Shown here in pieces: positions 17,705 to 28,795 of a stretch of DNA of 64,000 nucleotides. Each line of letters starts with the position of its first letter. The first letter of the stretch is position 1. Source of the stretch: Craterostigma plantagineum. Its lineage: Eukaryota > Streptophyta > Magnoliopsida > Lamiales > Linderniaceae. The translations under genes and the position numbers were made by a program. The notes under the pieces are model-generated. The model had not been told where the DNA came from and made no database searches. It saw nothing but the letters and a program-made list of their open reading frames with translations. Location of the stretch: positions 1 through 64,000 of the forward strand of contig JAPQWV010000634.1 in NCBI GenBank assembly GCA_027422505.1. The letters are read 5' to 3'.

Positions 17705-19157
17705 ACGACGATGCTCTGAGCTGAGTATATCGTTTATACGTTTTATTCCTACATAGACGTCAACAATATATTTGTTTTTATGAAATGTGAAATCTCCATT
17801 TGCTTTGCTATTTTAGAACCTTTTACGATCTTCGTTTTAGTAGAATTTGGTGTTGGCTGTATGTATGTAAGGGATAAACCGGTCGGACAACAAGAGAGTT
17901 TTTCGAATATTGTGCAAGCACAATTTCCTTAAAACAAATTCGCTCGCTCTCGATGTTTTATGAGCGTCTATTTCCCAGGATACTTCGAAAATACTTGGTG
18001 TTTTTTTAGCACGAAACAACTCCAATGACGAATTGGAAAAGCTTAAAGATAAAATAGGACTTGTGAATTTTTTCGTATCCGTCTCCTCTGAGAATGATCC
18101 TATGTTTATAAGATTATAATTTGGCTAGCTTAAAGATCCATTACGACTGAGTGAATACTGCTTTAAAGAGCCATTTTAATGACTTTGATTATCGCCTTAA
18201 AGAGTCGTTTTAAAGACTCTTTAAGTAGCCATTTTAATGAGTTTTAAAGACTCTTAAAGTAGCCATTTTAATGAGTTTAAAACGCCTCCTTAATGGTGCA
18301 GTCATGGCCTCTCAGTACAACTCCGGCATCGTCTGGACATGGACATGCAAGCAACATTAGTACAGGGAATAAAAGTAGCAAAATCGGACTAAAACGCGGG
18401 TTTATCAAGTCCGTTAGTTTTCAGTCAGGCATTCGTGTGCGCGCTCGCACACAAGTCAGCCTGATTTGTACCCCCCTCCGCGCACACACGCGCGACTTAC
18501 ATTTGTCATAATATTAGCTATTTAAACCAATAAAATCCACATCTATATATAAGGTGGGTGAAACCATGTTGTTTCTCAAATGTGGGACAACAACTCTTCA
18601 CTTTAAATACCCTCCAATTAATTCACATTCACATGCCAAAAAATAAAGCCCATTGCTTTATTTACCCAACATTTGGTTGTTCAGCTCTCCGTGTTTTTGG
18701 TATCTTTTCAACTACGCGAGCCCACAGCATAGGGTTTCTATAACATTCTTCAATCTCAAATGCAGGTTAGTTTTTTTCACCATAATCATTAATTTCCGCC
18801 TAAAGGCAATAATGCAGGTTATATAAAAATGCGAGTAGTTGGAAAACGTTTATTTGTTATGGTTAATGATATCGAATGATATCATAATGTGGCTCCTTTT
18901 TCCCAGACAACAAAGTAAGTAAATAAAATCGAACTTTGTGCCAAACTCTCTGTTTCTTGCATGCTGACCCGATGTCCACCAACTAAAAACCGATCTATAC
19001 ACATGCATGCAGATATTACTCCAATAAATTATGAAAATAAATGTTACATATTCAATTATCATTTCCTATTTCGTTTTGATTCCTCAACCGTTAATAAAAC
19101 AACATATGGACATGCAGCCTTCTACATGTGAAATGGACATCGAAGTAATATTGAAAA
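17705..19157. other. Intergenic with short tandem-like repeats
   Basis: This is the 3' flank of AlaRS. Between about 18130 and 18290 the words AGTAGCCATTTTAATGAG and TTTAAAGACTCTT recur, giving an irregular tandem repeat. No coding region is supported. Confidence 0.5.
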
Positions 19158-19512
19158 GAGGCATTTTCATTTCAGGCCCCCATATAACTATCATTTAGAA
19201 TTCAGACCCTCTTGATAAAAAATTTAGTTTTAAGGACCCATTTTTCAACAGTGCTCTTACATACCAGTATGATGAAATTTTATAACACAAAACCATAATC
19301 TGGTACCAGTTAATGATCATTAATACCAGTTTATTTTCTGTAGTACCACTGTTGAAAGTTTGTAACACAAAACGACCATTCTATACCAGTTCATATATAT
19401 TTCATACCACTTTTTTACACCTTACAAAATGGATCCTTTAACCTAAAAAATTCTCAAACAGGGTCTGAATACGAAATCAAACCCTTACTGGGGCCTGATT
19501 TTGAATTGACCC
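19158..19512. mobile_element. Mutator-type MITE, copy 1
   Basis: 355 bp with imperfect inverted ends: the left begins GAGGCATTTTCATTTCAGGC and the right ends GCCTGATTTTGAATTGACCC. It is flanked by a perfect 9-bp direct repeat, TATTGAAAA (19149-19157 and 19513-19521). A 9-bp target duplication is typical of Mutator-like elements. A related copy in the same orientation lies at 26343-26731, sharing the internal ACCAGTTTATTTTCTG and GATCATTAATACC-like words. It has no coding capacity. Confidence 0.85.
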
Positions 19513-19529
19513 TATTGAAAATAACTGTG

Positions 19530-19800
19530 AGATAAATGGACGCGAAAATTGACGTGGAAAACCTCATTTTTCACTTGGGGTAAAAGACCACGGGCGAGGT
19601 AGAAATTTTATTAATGGGGCAAAAACAGGGGTTACATCATCTCAATCTATAAAGAAGAAAACACTCAATATCTCTCTTTATAGTTGGAGCAAATACTGAA
19701 CAAATCATTTATTTTTTTTCGTTTCTTTTCTTTCCTTCTCTCTCTATTTCTCTTTTGTGTGGTTGTAGCTCAAAGCCCCGTAGCCTATTTATAGGCCAGG
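19530..19800. other. Possible retrotransposon LTR fragment
   Basis: The stretch from GACGTGGAAAACCTC through CCACGGGCGAGG to TATTTATAGGCCAGG resembles plant Copia LTRs in composition and motif order. I found no paired LTR or target duplication, so this is only a suggestion. Confidence 0.25.
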
Positions 19801-19814
19801 ACTCATACTAATAC

Positions 19815-20026
19815 CAGGGTTTTAAGACCGGATCGGACCGGACGAGTCAAAAATCCGACTCGGTTTCCAGTCTTGTTTATTTTATTAAAAAAATTAGAAA
19901 AAATATACTTAATGAATGGGCTGCGTAATATGTAGCATAACAAATGGGATGGTGATTTTGGTTAAACCACTAAACCTTAAACCACTAAAATTTTCCTTCG
20001 GTTAGAAAATCCGGTTTCAGAACATG
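19815..20026. mobile_element. hAT-type MITE with 8-bp target duplication
   Basis: 212 bp, starting CAGGGTTTTAAGACCGGA and ending TCCGGTTTCAGAACATG, so the ends are imperfect inverted repeats. It is flanked by a perfect 8-bp direct repeat, ACTAATAC (19807-19814 and 20027-20034). The 8-bp duplication and CAGGG terminus fit the hAT superfamily. It lies 160 bases upstream of the UGT start. Confidence 0.8.
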
Positions 20027-20189
20027 ACTAATACAAATATAATATTATTATAATTAAATAATAATATAATTAAATTGATGTCTTAGCTTAGAACCGTAAA
20101 GATGGCAGACGCCTTTGTTGACATTACACACGCACTCGATAGAGAAAACAGAGCGTGCGCAAAACAAAAACCTCTTGAAGAAAAGAAAC

Positions 20190-21701
20190 ATGGCCGCCGC
20201 CGCCGCCGCTGATCATAGCAATGGGCCCCACTTCGTTCTTTTACCGTTCCTTGCTCAGGGCCACCTCATCCCCATGGCCGACGTAAGCTGCTTGCTAGCC
20301 AAACACGGCGTTAAAGTCACCATACTCACAACCCCACTCAACGCCGCCAGAATCCACCCCGTCATTTCTCGCTACACCGCCGTCGACGTCGTCCACCTCG
20401 ACTTTCCCGGCGCCGACTTCGGCCTGCCCGAAGGCGCCGAAAACGCCGACCTCCTTCGAACCACCGAGGAAATCTACAGCTTCCACAGAGCCACGGCCGC
20501 CCTTCAAGAACAGGTCCGCCGCCTCCTGACCCACGGACGACTCAGCCGCCCACCCCCGAATTGCCTCATCGCCGACGTCCTCCACCTCTGGGCCGGCGAG
20601 TTAGCTCGAGATCTGAGAATCACGCCGGTCTTCTTCAACGGCGGCGGATGTTTCTCTCTCCTCACCTCTTTCGCGCAGCTGATCCACGACGACTTCGAAG
20701 GCATAACGCCCTCTTCCGAGGATGGGTACATCGTCGTCCCAGGCTTACCCCATAGGATAGAGATGACCAAATCTCAGCTCCGTGGCCGCGTCGCCAACTC
20801 AAGCGCCGCCGACTGGCTCGCTTTTCTCGACTCGACGCTCAAGGCTTTCAGAGAATCCTTCGGATCCATAGTCAACACCTTCCGCGAGCTCGAGCCAGAG
20901 TACGTCGCCGAGTGCGAGAAACTCACCGGCCGGAAAATCTGGTGCGTGGGTCCCGTCTCTCTGTCCAGCGACGGCGAGCCCAACCGGGGGAACGAGCCGT
21001 CGATCGACGCCCACGACTGCTCGAAATGGCTCGATTCCAAGGAACCCAGCTCAGTCCTCTACATCTGCCTAGGCAGCACCACGCCGTTACCCACCGCCCA
21101 GCTCATAGAGCTCGGCCTTGCTTTAGAAAACTCAAGCCACCCCTTCATATGGGTCGTCAAGGAGGACGACGGCGGCGGCGGACTGGGGCGGTGGATTTCT
21201 GAGAGGGGTTTCGAGGAAAAGGCGAAAGGAAGGGGGATCGTCGTAAGGGGATGGTCTCCCCAAGCGTTCATACTCTCCCACCCTTCTGTGGGCGGATTCT
21301 TGACCCACTGTGGTTGGAATTCTACGCTCGAGGGAATAGCTCGTGGGTTGCCGATGCTGACGTGGCCCATCATGCTCGACCAGTTCTGCAACGAAAGGTT
21401 CGTTTTGGATGTGATTAAGACGGGCGTCAGAGGTGGGTCTGAACGGCCGGCGGCTTATGGGGAAGATTCGAGCGGCGGCGGTGCTCAGGTGAAGAGCGGA
21501 GATATTGAGAGGGCCATCGATGATTTGATGGAGAAAGGTGGGGAGAGGAGAGAGTGGGCGAGGAGGGTGGCGATGGAGGCGAAGAGGGCCGTGGAAGAAG
21601 GTGGTTCTTCTTACTGTGATGTTGATAGGTTCATCCATGATGTAATGGGTGGTAATAACAACACAACAATGGATGCCCTGCCTTGCCTAATTAAAGAGTG
21701 A
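20190..21701 (+). CDS. UDP-glycosyltransferase, UGT73 type
   Basis: An intronless gene of 503 residues transferring sugar from a UDP-sugar to a small acceptor in the cytosol. The start chosen is the ATG at 20190 (MAAAAAADHSNGPHFVLLPF). The upstream frame is open but has no ATG. The N-terminal catalytic His region reads FLAQGHLIPMADVSCLLA, as in UGT73 enzymes. The PSPG box spans residues 355-398: it starts WSPQAFILSHPSVGGF, continues THCGWNSTLEG and ends PIMLDQ. The final Q usually goes with UDP-glucose. The UGT73 family includes flavonoid, triterpenoid, cytokinin and brassinosteroid glucosyltransferases, so the acceptor is not predictable. The codon use is very GC-rich. A (TATGC)n microsatellite lies in the 3' flank at about 21724-21745. 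Confidence 0.93.
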   Translation: MAAAAAADHSNGPHFVLLPFLAQGHLIPMADVSCLLAKHGVKVTILTTPLNAARIHPVISRYTAVDVVHLDFPGADFGLPEGAENADLLRTTEEIYSFHRATAALQEQVRRLLTHGRLSRPPPNCLIADVLHLWAGELARDLRITPVFFNGGGCFSLLTSFAQLIHDDFEGITPSSEDGYIVVPGLPHRIEMTKSQLRGRVANSSAADWLAFLDSTLKAFRESFGSIVNTFRELEPEYVAECEKLTGRKIWCVGPVSLSSDGEPNRGNEPSIDAHDCSKWLDSKEPSSVLYICLGSTTPLPTAQLIELGLALENSSHPFIWVVKEDDGGGGLGRWISERGFEEKAKGRGIVVRGWSPQAFILSHPSVGGFLTHCGWNSTLEGIARGLPMLTWPIMLDQFCNERFVLDVIKTGVRGGSERPAAYGEDSSGGGAQVKSGDIERAIDDLMEKGGERREWARRVAMEAKRAVEEGGSSYCDVDRFIHDVMGGNNNTTMDALPCLIKE

Positions 21702-21858
21702 AGAAGAAGATGATGGCTCACTGCTATGCTATGCTATGCTATGCTGTGTAATAAAATAATAATAATGTTATAATCTGATGATTCTCGCTTTGCTTCCCAT
21801 GGTATGTTATGTAAGTGCTCATTAATGGACTTTGGTTGTCCAACGAAATAATTTAGGA

Positions 21859-22272
21859 TGGGGAAATTATAAAATTAGGTCACTAAGTATATATGTTTTC
21901 GTTTTTTGGTCACTATGTTTGATAATTTCAAAATTAGGTCACTAAATTTTTATGTTGAAACAATTTTGGGTCATTTTTCAATTTTAGGTCACTAAGAATA
22001 TATTTTTTCGATTTTGGGTCACTAAGTTTACATTTTTTTCAATTTTAGGTCACTCATTTGGTACTATTGTTATAAATATAATGACCCAAAATTGAAAAAA
22101 TCTAAACTTAGTGACCCAAAATCAAAAAAATATATTCTTATTGACCTTAAATTGAAAAATGACCCAAAATTGTTTTCACATGAAAAATTAGTGACCTACT
22201 TTCGCAATTATCAAACATAGTGACTCAAAAACGAAAACTTGTATACTTAGTGACCTATTGTATAATTTTGCC
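21859..22272. mobile_element. Foldback (long inverted repeat) element with 9-10-bp target duplication
   Basis: About 414 bp made almost wholly of two complementary arms of about 200 bases, rich in TTAGGTCACTAAG on the left and CTTAGTGACC on the right. The arms meet near 22065-22075. The ends read GGGGAAATTATA and TATAATTTTGCC. The direct repeat TAATTTAGGA flanks it at 21849-21858 and 22273-22282, pointing to a Mutator-type foldback MITE. It begins about 157 bases after the UGT stop, so read-through UGT transcripts would form a long hairpin. Confidence 0.8.
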
Positions 22273-22282
22273 TAATTTAGGA

Positions 22283-23031
22283 GTAACGTCGTAATGAACG
22301 TACTTCTACTTCTTCGTCGTGCAATATCCGCAACCAAATTATCTGGCATGTTACGATACTATAGTTCCAGCTTGTATATAAGGGATTGCTTTTTTTTTTT
22401 TTTTTAAATCGCTTGAGAGTCTAATATGGTACTATCCCATTCCCACCTTGGACTAATCCTTCTGGATCTGGACATTCTTTATTAAAATTATGTATTTCTC
22501 TAAGTTCGATTTATTAGGCCATATCATAGACATGTCCCAAATCTAACCACGTATATTATTAGCCGGAAAAAAGGTTAACTTTTCTTTACGAGAAAGAATG
22601 GCAACCAATCAATCACACATTCTCTGCCCATCATCGTAAAGAAGTTGGGAGTTTTCACTGTTTGAATCCACTCTCTTTCTCTCTCTCTCTATCAGTATCA
22701 GTTATCTTCTCTGCTTTAGTTTTTTCAAGAATTCTATCAGCGATCTAAAGCTCCTTCAACGAATCTTATCTTGTTTGTTGTAATAATATTAAAAAAAAAA
22801 AACTCAATCAGAAGTTCGGCCCTTTTTTCTTCAGATTCCTCGCCAAACCATGTGTGAAAAAAAAAAAGCGATGAATATCGTCCATCAGTTGCTCGCTCAC
22901 TCTTTTCGATCGATGATTTAATGCTCATCATCAATTCATAAGCCCATCATCTCCACATGTAATCTCCTTACTACACACTCAGATCCTTTGTTTCCCTTCA
23001 TCTTAATTCGTTTTTTTTTTCTTTACTAAAA
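22283..23031. other. Intergenic and 5' flank of the DIV-type MYB gene
   Basis: Contains a CT-rich microsatellite (about 22670-22695) typical of plant 5' leaders, and poly-A/T runs. I see no gene. Confidence 0.5.
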
Positions 23032-23938
23032 ATGATGATAAACAAGAGGGGAGAAGTGGGGCCCCACAAGCCCTCAAACTGGTATTTCCATGGAAGCAAT
23101 AAGCCCTCGGCGCCGGCGAAGTGGACCCACGAAGAGAACAAGAGATTCGAAGAAGCCCTCGCCTTGTTCGACGGAGACACGCCGGACCGTTGGGACAGAG
23201 TGGCGTCTATGATCCCAGGGAAGACGGCGAGTGACGTCATCGAACAGTACAGAGAGCTGGTGGAAGACGTCAGCGATATCGAGGCTGGGCTGATACCCTT
23301 GCCGCCTGGTTATTATGCTTCCACCTCCTTCGCCTTCGATTGGTTCGACGCCTGTGGTTATGAACGATTGAAGCGGCTATACGTCGGCGGCGGTGCTCAT
23401 AAGCGCGGCGGCGGTGGTGGTTCCGATCATATTGAGAGGAAAAAAGGCGTCCCTTGGACCGAGGAAGAACACAGGTCAGTCTCGGTGGTTCTTATTTTAC
23501 AAGACTGAGGAAATAATAAAAAGATCGTTTTTTTTTTCTTTCTTTTGCAGGAATTTCTTGATGGGTCTGAAGAAGTACGGTAAGGGCGAGTGGAGAAACA
23601 TAGCAAGGAACTTCGTCACTACAAGGACGCCGACGCAAGTTGCCAGCCACGCGCAGAAGTACTTCATAAGGCAGATCTCCGGCGGCGGAGGGAAGGAGAA
23701 GAGGAGGTCGAGCATCCACGATATCACCACCGTGAGCCTCGACGGAGAAGAAGAAGGAGGAGGAGGAGAGTCGTCGGAGAAGTCGACGACGAATAAGAAG
23801 GCTGATGTAGAGTTAGAGCAGAAGAAGAAATGGGGGATGGGTTTTTCTCCGAGCGAATTAGGGATCGATAGTAACGCTGAGCAGAACAGAGACGCCGCCG
23901 CCGCCGACTTTGATGATTGGTGGGCTGCCTGGGTTTAG
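23032..23938 (+). CDS. DIVARICATA-like transcription factor (two MYB/SANT repeats)
   Basis: Two exons, 23032-23474 and 23551-23938, encode 276 residues. The first SANT-like domain (about residues 25-80) reads [17 protein letters not shown] and then [19 protein letters not shown]. The second (about 141-195) reads [19 protein letters not shown] and carries the SHAQKYF signature. This pair of domains defines the DIV/RADIALIS-related R-R MYB group of nuclear DNA-binding regulators. The single intron falls inside the second MYB, in the HR|NF codon region, which is common in the family. The C-terminus is acidic and ends [10 protein letters not shown]. Two adjacent ATGs (23032, 23035) could serve as the start. 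Confidence 0.93.
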
Positions 23939-24420
23939 TTTCTGACTTCATTCAAAGCTTCACTTGGACAACATGCGAAGAAGACATGTGTTGAGTAATC
24001 TACTACAGAAATCATCGCCTGCATTTATTCATATGAATGTGTGTATAGGTATATGTAAATGTACATGTGCTTCTCTGTTGTGCTTATGCTATTGAAGAAG
24101 ATCATTGCGTCTGAACGTGATTTCTGAGATTTTCTGACTTGTAAAACCTTAAATCATCGAAGATAAACAGCATGATGGTTGTGTAATTGAGAAAGATTTA
24201 AGAACAACCTTTAAGAACGAAACATTAAAACTGCTTTGTCTAAAAAAACCTTTTGTGTTCATGATTTGTATGACCAAAGTTAGCGGCCCATTATAATATC
24301 TTCAGACGGGCCCATTAATAAAAACGAAACATTAAAGGGCCCAAATTGCAAAAAACCGAAACATTGATTAAAAAGGTTAGCAAAGAGCTGAGGATTAGCC
24401 AGCCATTTGCAGAAGAGAAG
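23939..24420. other. Intergenic between the DIV-type MYB and FLU
   Basis: This holds the 3' flank of the MYB gene and the 5' flank of FLU. GGCCCATTAATAAA and GGCCCAAATT near 24300-24340 are telo-box/TCP-like GGCCCA motifs common in promoters of housekeeping plant genes. Nothing else is seen. Confidence 0.45.
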
Positions 24421-25915
24421 ATGATGATGACGATGAAGCAAGGGCTTCTAACTTGGAGCCCTCGTAAACCTCATTTCCTCACTAAATTCTCGCAGTCGTC
24501 TCTCAAAACGCAGAAATCGATGACACCGAACGCTTGTTTCACAATCTTCGCCAGATGCAATGGCAATAAGCATAACGTCAGTGGTTTTGCCTGTAAGGAG
24601 CGAGACGACGTTGAAGCTGGAAATTCCAAGTTTGATCTTCAGGTAATAGCAAGTTTGAAGATGTTCCTTTTTCTATTCTACTATCGCATCTCTTTTAAAT
24701 GGTACGGATTGGATATTGGAATGAAGGAGTGGTCGATTCTTTATAATATCTGAATGCGTAAATCTCTCTTTTATTTTCTTTTTTTTTTTCCTATTTCGTT
24801 CTGTCCTCTGGAAAAATGAAGCTTGATTAGCTGTCCTCTGCTCGATTGTTGTGTTTGCTAGCAGCTAATACACGCAAATCTTGAGTTGATTGTTCGTATT
24901 CAGAATTATGGTGTCTCGTCATCTACAATGTTCGTTTTTCTTGAAGCTGTAATTCCACTGGGCAATGTATTCTTTGCTCTGATCATTGTTTTAAGGTTTA
25001 TTTGCAACGATCGAATGTTCAATTGTTTATTCTCTTCTTCATCGGCAGAAATTGATTCCTCCAGCGGCTACAGCTCTGTTATTCTCCAACGCGTTAGGTT
25101 TCTCCGCACCCATGGAAGCTCTCGCCGAAACCTGCGAAGCTGAAACCTCTGTTTTCAATATGAACATGCCTCTGCTGCTCTTGGTTGCCCTTATAGGCGC
25201 CACCGTAGGAGGTATATCTCTGTGTATTCGTCTTCATCCATTTTCATCTGTTTTTAAAACGATAAATTAAAGAACATCCCGTGAATTCAAAACAAAGGTT
25301 TGCTCGCCCGTCAGAGGAAAGAAGAGCTACAGCGAGTCAACGAACAGCTTCGACAGATCAACACAGCCCTCAGAAGGCAAGCCAAGATCGAATCGTACGC
25401 TCCCGCCCTCAGCTACGCCCCCGTGGCAGGTCGGATATCGGAGAACGAAGTGATCGTCGATCCCAAGAAACAAGATTTAATCTCCCGCCTGAAGAACGGG
25501 AAAACTTACCTGAGGAATCAAAATCCCGAGGGGGCGTTCTTCGAGTTCAAGGCAGCCCTCGACTTAGCTCAGAACCTCAAAGACTCGATCGAGGAGAAGA
25601 AAGCTGCGAGGGTTTAGGTATATTATACTGCTCTTCGATTATTGGCTGTCGAAAAACCAATCGTTGGTTCGTGTTGATTGTGGGTTTAATGGTGTTTTTT
25701 GTTATTACGAAGGGGCGTCTTTGCAGAGGCAGGGGAAGTATAAGGATGCGATAAAATACCATACGATGGTGCTCGAAATATCGCAGAGGGAAGGAGAGGA
25801 TTCTGGCAGCACCGAAGCCTATGGAGCCATAGCCGATTGTTATACTGAGCTCGGGGATCTCGAGAGGGCTGCAAAGTACTACGATCAGTATATTTCGAGG
25901 CTTCAATCCGATTGA
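24421..25915 (+). CDS. FLU: FLU-like TPR protein (tetrapyrrole regulator), apparent 1-base frameshift
   Basis: FLU is a chloroplast-membrane repressor of glutamyl-tRNA reductase that stops protochlorophyllide build-up in the dark. Exons: 24421-24642, 25049-25211, 25298-25617 and 25713-25915. The order is transit-peptide-like N-terminus, hydrophobic segment (MNMPLLLLVALIGATVGG, about residues 110-128), a coiled coil (QRKEELQRVNEQLRQINTAL) and C-terminal TPRs (LKNGKTYLRNQNPEGAFFEF; SLQRQGKYKDAIKYH; AIADCYTELGDLERAAKYY). About 302 residues are expected. At the end of exon 3, GCGAGGGTTTAG reads as a stop. The family sequence ARGLGASLQ needs one more G (GCGAGGGGTTTAG). As given, the product loses its last two TPRs. 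Allelic decay and a homopolymer error are both possible. Confidence 0.85.
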
Positions 25916-26342
25916 TTTTCTTTCTTGGACTGTTGAGTTGAGTTGAGTTGAGTTGAGGTGAGGTGAGGTGAGGTTGAGGTTGTACTGTACTTTTGTTGTA
26001 AGTGCATATGTTCTTCGATCGTTATTACAGCACTAGAATAGCAGGAAAAAGGAATATCGACTTAATTCGCCGCTGCTATCGACGATAAACTTGTGGACCT
26101 AAACGCATTAGTAGGAAAGAAAAAAATGACGTCACTTCTATGTTAAATTTTAAAAAAATTATTAACACATTAAGATTAAAAAAAAAAAAAACATACCCAC
26201 TATTTTATCTCTTGGTTTTCTTTTTATTTTTTTTTAATATACGATTTTACTCTTTTTTTTATTTTTCCTAATTTTGTTTTATTATTGTAATGGTATATAT
26301 TACACATTACAAATTAAAAATAATTCAAAGTTAAAAAAATTA
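25916..26342. other. Intergenic with pentanucleotide microsatellite
   Basis: A (TTGAG)n/(GTGAG)n tract lies just after FLU (about 25932-25980). The rest is A/T-rich with homopolymer runs and no gene. Confidence 0.6.
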
Positions 26343-26731
26343 GGGGCATTTTCATTTCAGGCCCTTACATAAGTATAATTTAGGATTCAGACCTCTTCGG
26401 AAAATATTTAGTTTTAAGGACCCATTTTTATGCAGTACCAGTTTATTGCTCTTACATACAAGTATGTTGAAATTCTGTACCACAAAACCATAATCCGGTA
26501 CCAGTTTATGATCATCTGATACCAGTTTATTTTCTGCATTACCACTTTATTGCTCTGACATACCAGTATATTGAATGTTTGTAACAAAAAACAATCATTC
26601 TATATCAGTTCATATATTTTTCATCCCACTTTTTTAGACCACACAAAATGGGTCCTTTAACCTAAAAAATTCTTAAATAGGGCCTGAATTCGAAATCAAA
26701 ACCTTAAAGGGGCCTGATTTCGAATTGCCCC
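26343..26731. mobile_element. Mutator-type MITE, copy 2
   Basis: 389 bp with inverted ends GGGGCATTTTCATTTCAGGC and GCCTGATTTCGAATTGCCCC. It is flanked by the 9-bp direct repeat AAAAAATTA (26334-26342 and 26732-26740). It is homologous over its length to copy 1 at 19158-19512, in the same orientation. It contains a partly duplicated inner segment (CAGTTTATTGCTCTTACATAC versus ACTTTATTGCTCTGACATAC) that is lost or altered in copy 1. Confidence 0.85.
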
Positions 26732-27506
26732 AAAAAATTATGATAGATAACACACTGGATATGCCTATACTGTCTAGTCATCATTAAGTGGGTTTGGCAG
26801 ATTTGATAATTATGGTTTCTATTACCCTGGAATATTAGACTTTATAATCATTAAAAGAACATTAGTAATAGGATATAATCTATACTATATAAAAGTTGGA
26901 TGTAGACTCTCATTGACCACCCTCATGAGCAAATCCTCATGCGACATGAATAGCAATTAAATTACCCTATTAGGTCCATGTGAGGGTGGAATTACCAATT
27001 GCCATCGATTAATATCATTAATTACAAATGTTAATAGAAAAGAAACGTTTGATGAGCTGAGCTAGGAACAGTTTCAATACACTTAATATTGCTATGTATT
27101 TCTACAGCAACATTTATGACATTTAGGTTTTTAAATAAAGAACGGATATGTTAAAGATCAAACTCACTACAAGTGCTCTTATATAAAAAAAAAAAAAAAA
27201 GACCTTGATAATTCCTAGAGTCTGTTGAGAATAGCAATCTCATCGTTCCCATTAAATCCCTGACCAACGAAAATTCGCTACGATGAAAGTCATGGTTTCG
27301 AGGCAAGGAACTGATAGAAATTCGAGACATGATAAAAAGTCTATAAGACAGTTAATATTCGTTGTAATGTGAGTACCGTTTATGCTCATTATGTTTGTTT
27401 TATAAGATCATGTTAGTGATAGACATTTTTATGAAAAACTTATCCCCTTGTGTTAACTAAAATTTGTCCAACTAATTCAGGGCACGCCGATCCGTGACAT
27501 TATTTT

Positions 27507-27743
27507 TTGAAGTGCCTTAAACATTTCGACGGCGCGTTGCTCGCCCGGAAAACATATATGCTGTCGAATCTCAATGTGAAAGAGATAAATCCTCGCTATC
27601 CGAATGTTAACCTCAATATAGAGTTGATCTTAAATCCATCAACAACCGTCTCCGAGGTTGAGCATCCGCTTCAGTTCCCGAGCAACTCATTCAAGTTTTC
27701 AACTCATGTTATTGGCAACTCGGGACAAGAACCTAATCACTAA
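27507..27743 (+). pseudogene. RPA70-like OB-fold fragment inside the Helitron
   Basis: An open frame without a start ATG contains KTYMLSNLNVKEINPRYPNV followed by LNIELILNPSTTVSEVE. The spacing resembles the DNA-binding domain A of replication protein A large subunits (V/TY-x-S-x4-K-x2-N-x-x-Y/F-x2-V-x3-E/Y). Plant Helitrons often encode RPA-like proteins. Only about 75 residues remain, so this is a relic. Confidence 0.45.
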
Positions 27744-28449
27744 TCATTCTACGCTATTATTTTATTATTATCACACATGTCTTTATATTGAATTTCGTAA
27801 ACATATATTTGTTTTTTAAGCGTGTTGGGCTTTGTCATGAAGGTAAAATCATGTTTCAGTTTTCGCGAAGTGGGAAGGCCCTAGGCTATAAGAGGAAAAT
27901 AATATTGATGAATGAAAAGTACCAAAAATAATCTATCTATATTAAGTTAAAAGAACCAAATAAATTGTCATAGTTTATTTTGATTGGAAAGTGATGATAT
28001 ATGTTGGCGCTGCGATAGATTCGTCTGGTGAGTGATGAATCATTAAGCGCAAATGGTTGTCTCAACTGAACTGTAGTTGTCGTATTTGATTATTCAGACC
28101 GAGTTTTTTTTTTTTTTTTTTGCAGAAGGGAACTGCATGAGAATCAAGATTGAGAGATGAGGGAAATCGGAGCATAGGAAGGACCGAGATCGACTGAATT
28201 TGAAGAGGATGAGGGCGGAAGGTGGAATCGGTACTCTCCAGTTGTCGGTGGCGGTTATTGGGGACCCCGCCGATGAAGTTATATGTGCTGTTGTTCCTCG
28301 GAGGAATCGCTCCGGTGAGTGCTCTAATATATTTCTTACTTTGCACTGCTTTGATTATATTCGTTTCCTTTCACAGCTTTGGTGAGATTGTCCACAGTCG
28401 CTATTGCTTTCAGCGTCGTGGTGATTTTCCAGCGTTTTCAGCTGAGAAT

Positions 28450-28795
28450 TAGGGATGGCAAGACGGGTCCAGACCCGGAGTCGCCAAAACCCGCCCCTAA
28501 CGGGACGGTCGGCTGGTAGTGTGGGTCCCGGGCTAGAGTAACTTAGCCCGGCCGGATTCGGGCGGGTACGAATTTCGTCAATCCTTGCCAGAAACCCAGC
28601 CCGAGAGCCCCTTAAAATTTTAGATATAAATATTATATAATTATTTAAATATATAGAACATATATTAATAAATAATATTATATAGAAAAATTTTTATAAA
28701 TGCAGGGCAGTTTTGTCTGAGGCGGGGAGAATTGGGTCTCGGGTCCACAATAGATGGCCCGTCGCGGGTCTCGGGTCTTGCCGATAACAATTGAT
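28450..28795. mobile_element. GC-rich hAT-like insert nested in the Helitron (tentative)
   Basis: It starts TAGGGATGGCAAGACGGGTC and ends near GGGTCTTGCCGATAACA. The GGCAAGAC word is inverted at both ends, and the margins are rich in GGGTC/GACCC with an AT-rich core. This fits a hAT-derived MITE type common in plants. No target duplication was recognised. Confidence 0.4.

Noticed and set aside
20115..20189. N-terminal extension of the UGT
   Set aside because: The frame is open upstream, but it has no ATG (starts with TTG). The family N-terminus begins after MAAAAAADHSN.
21132..21638. 168-codon minus-strand frame in the UGT
   Set aside because: Antisense shadow of a GC-rich coding region.
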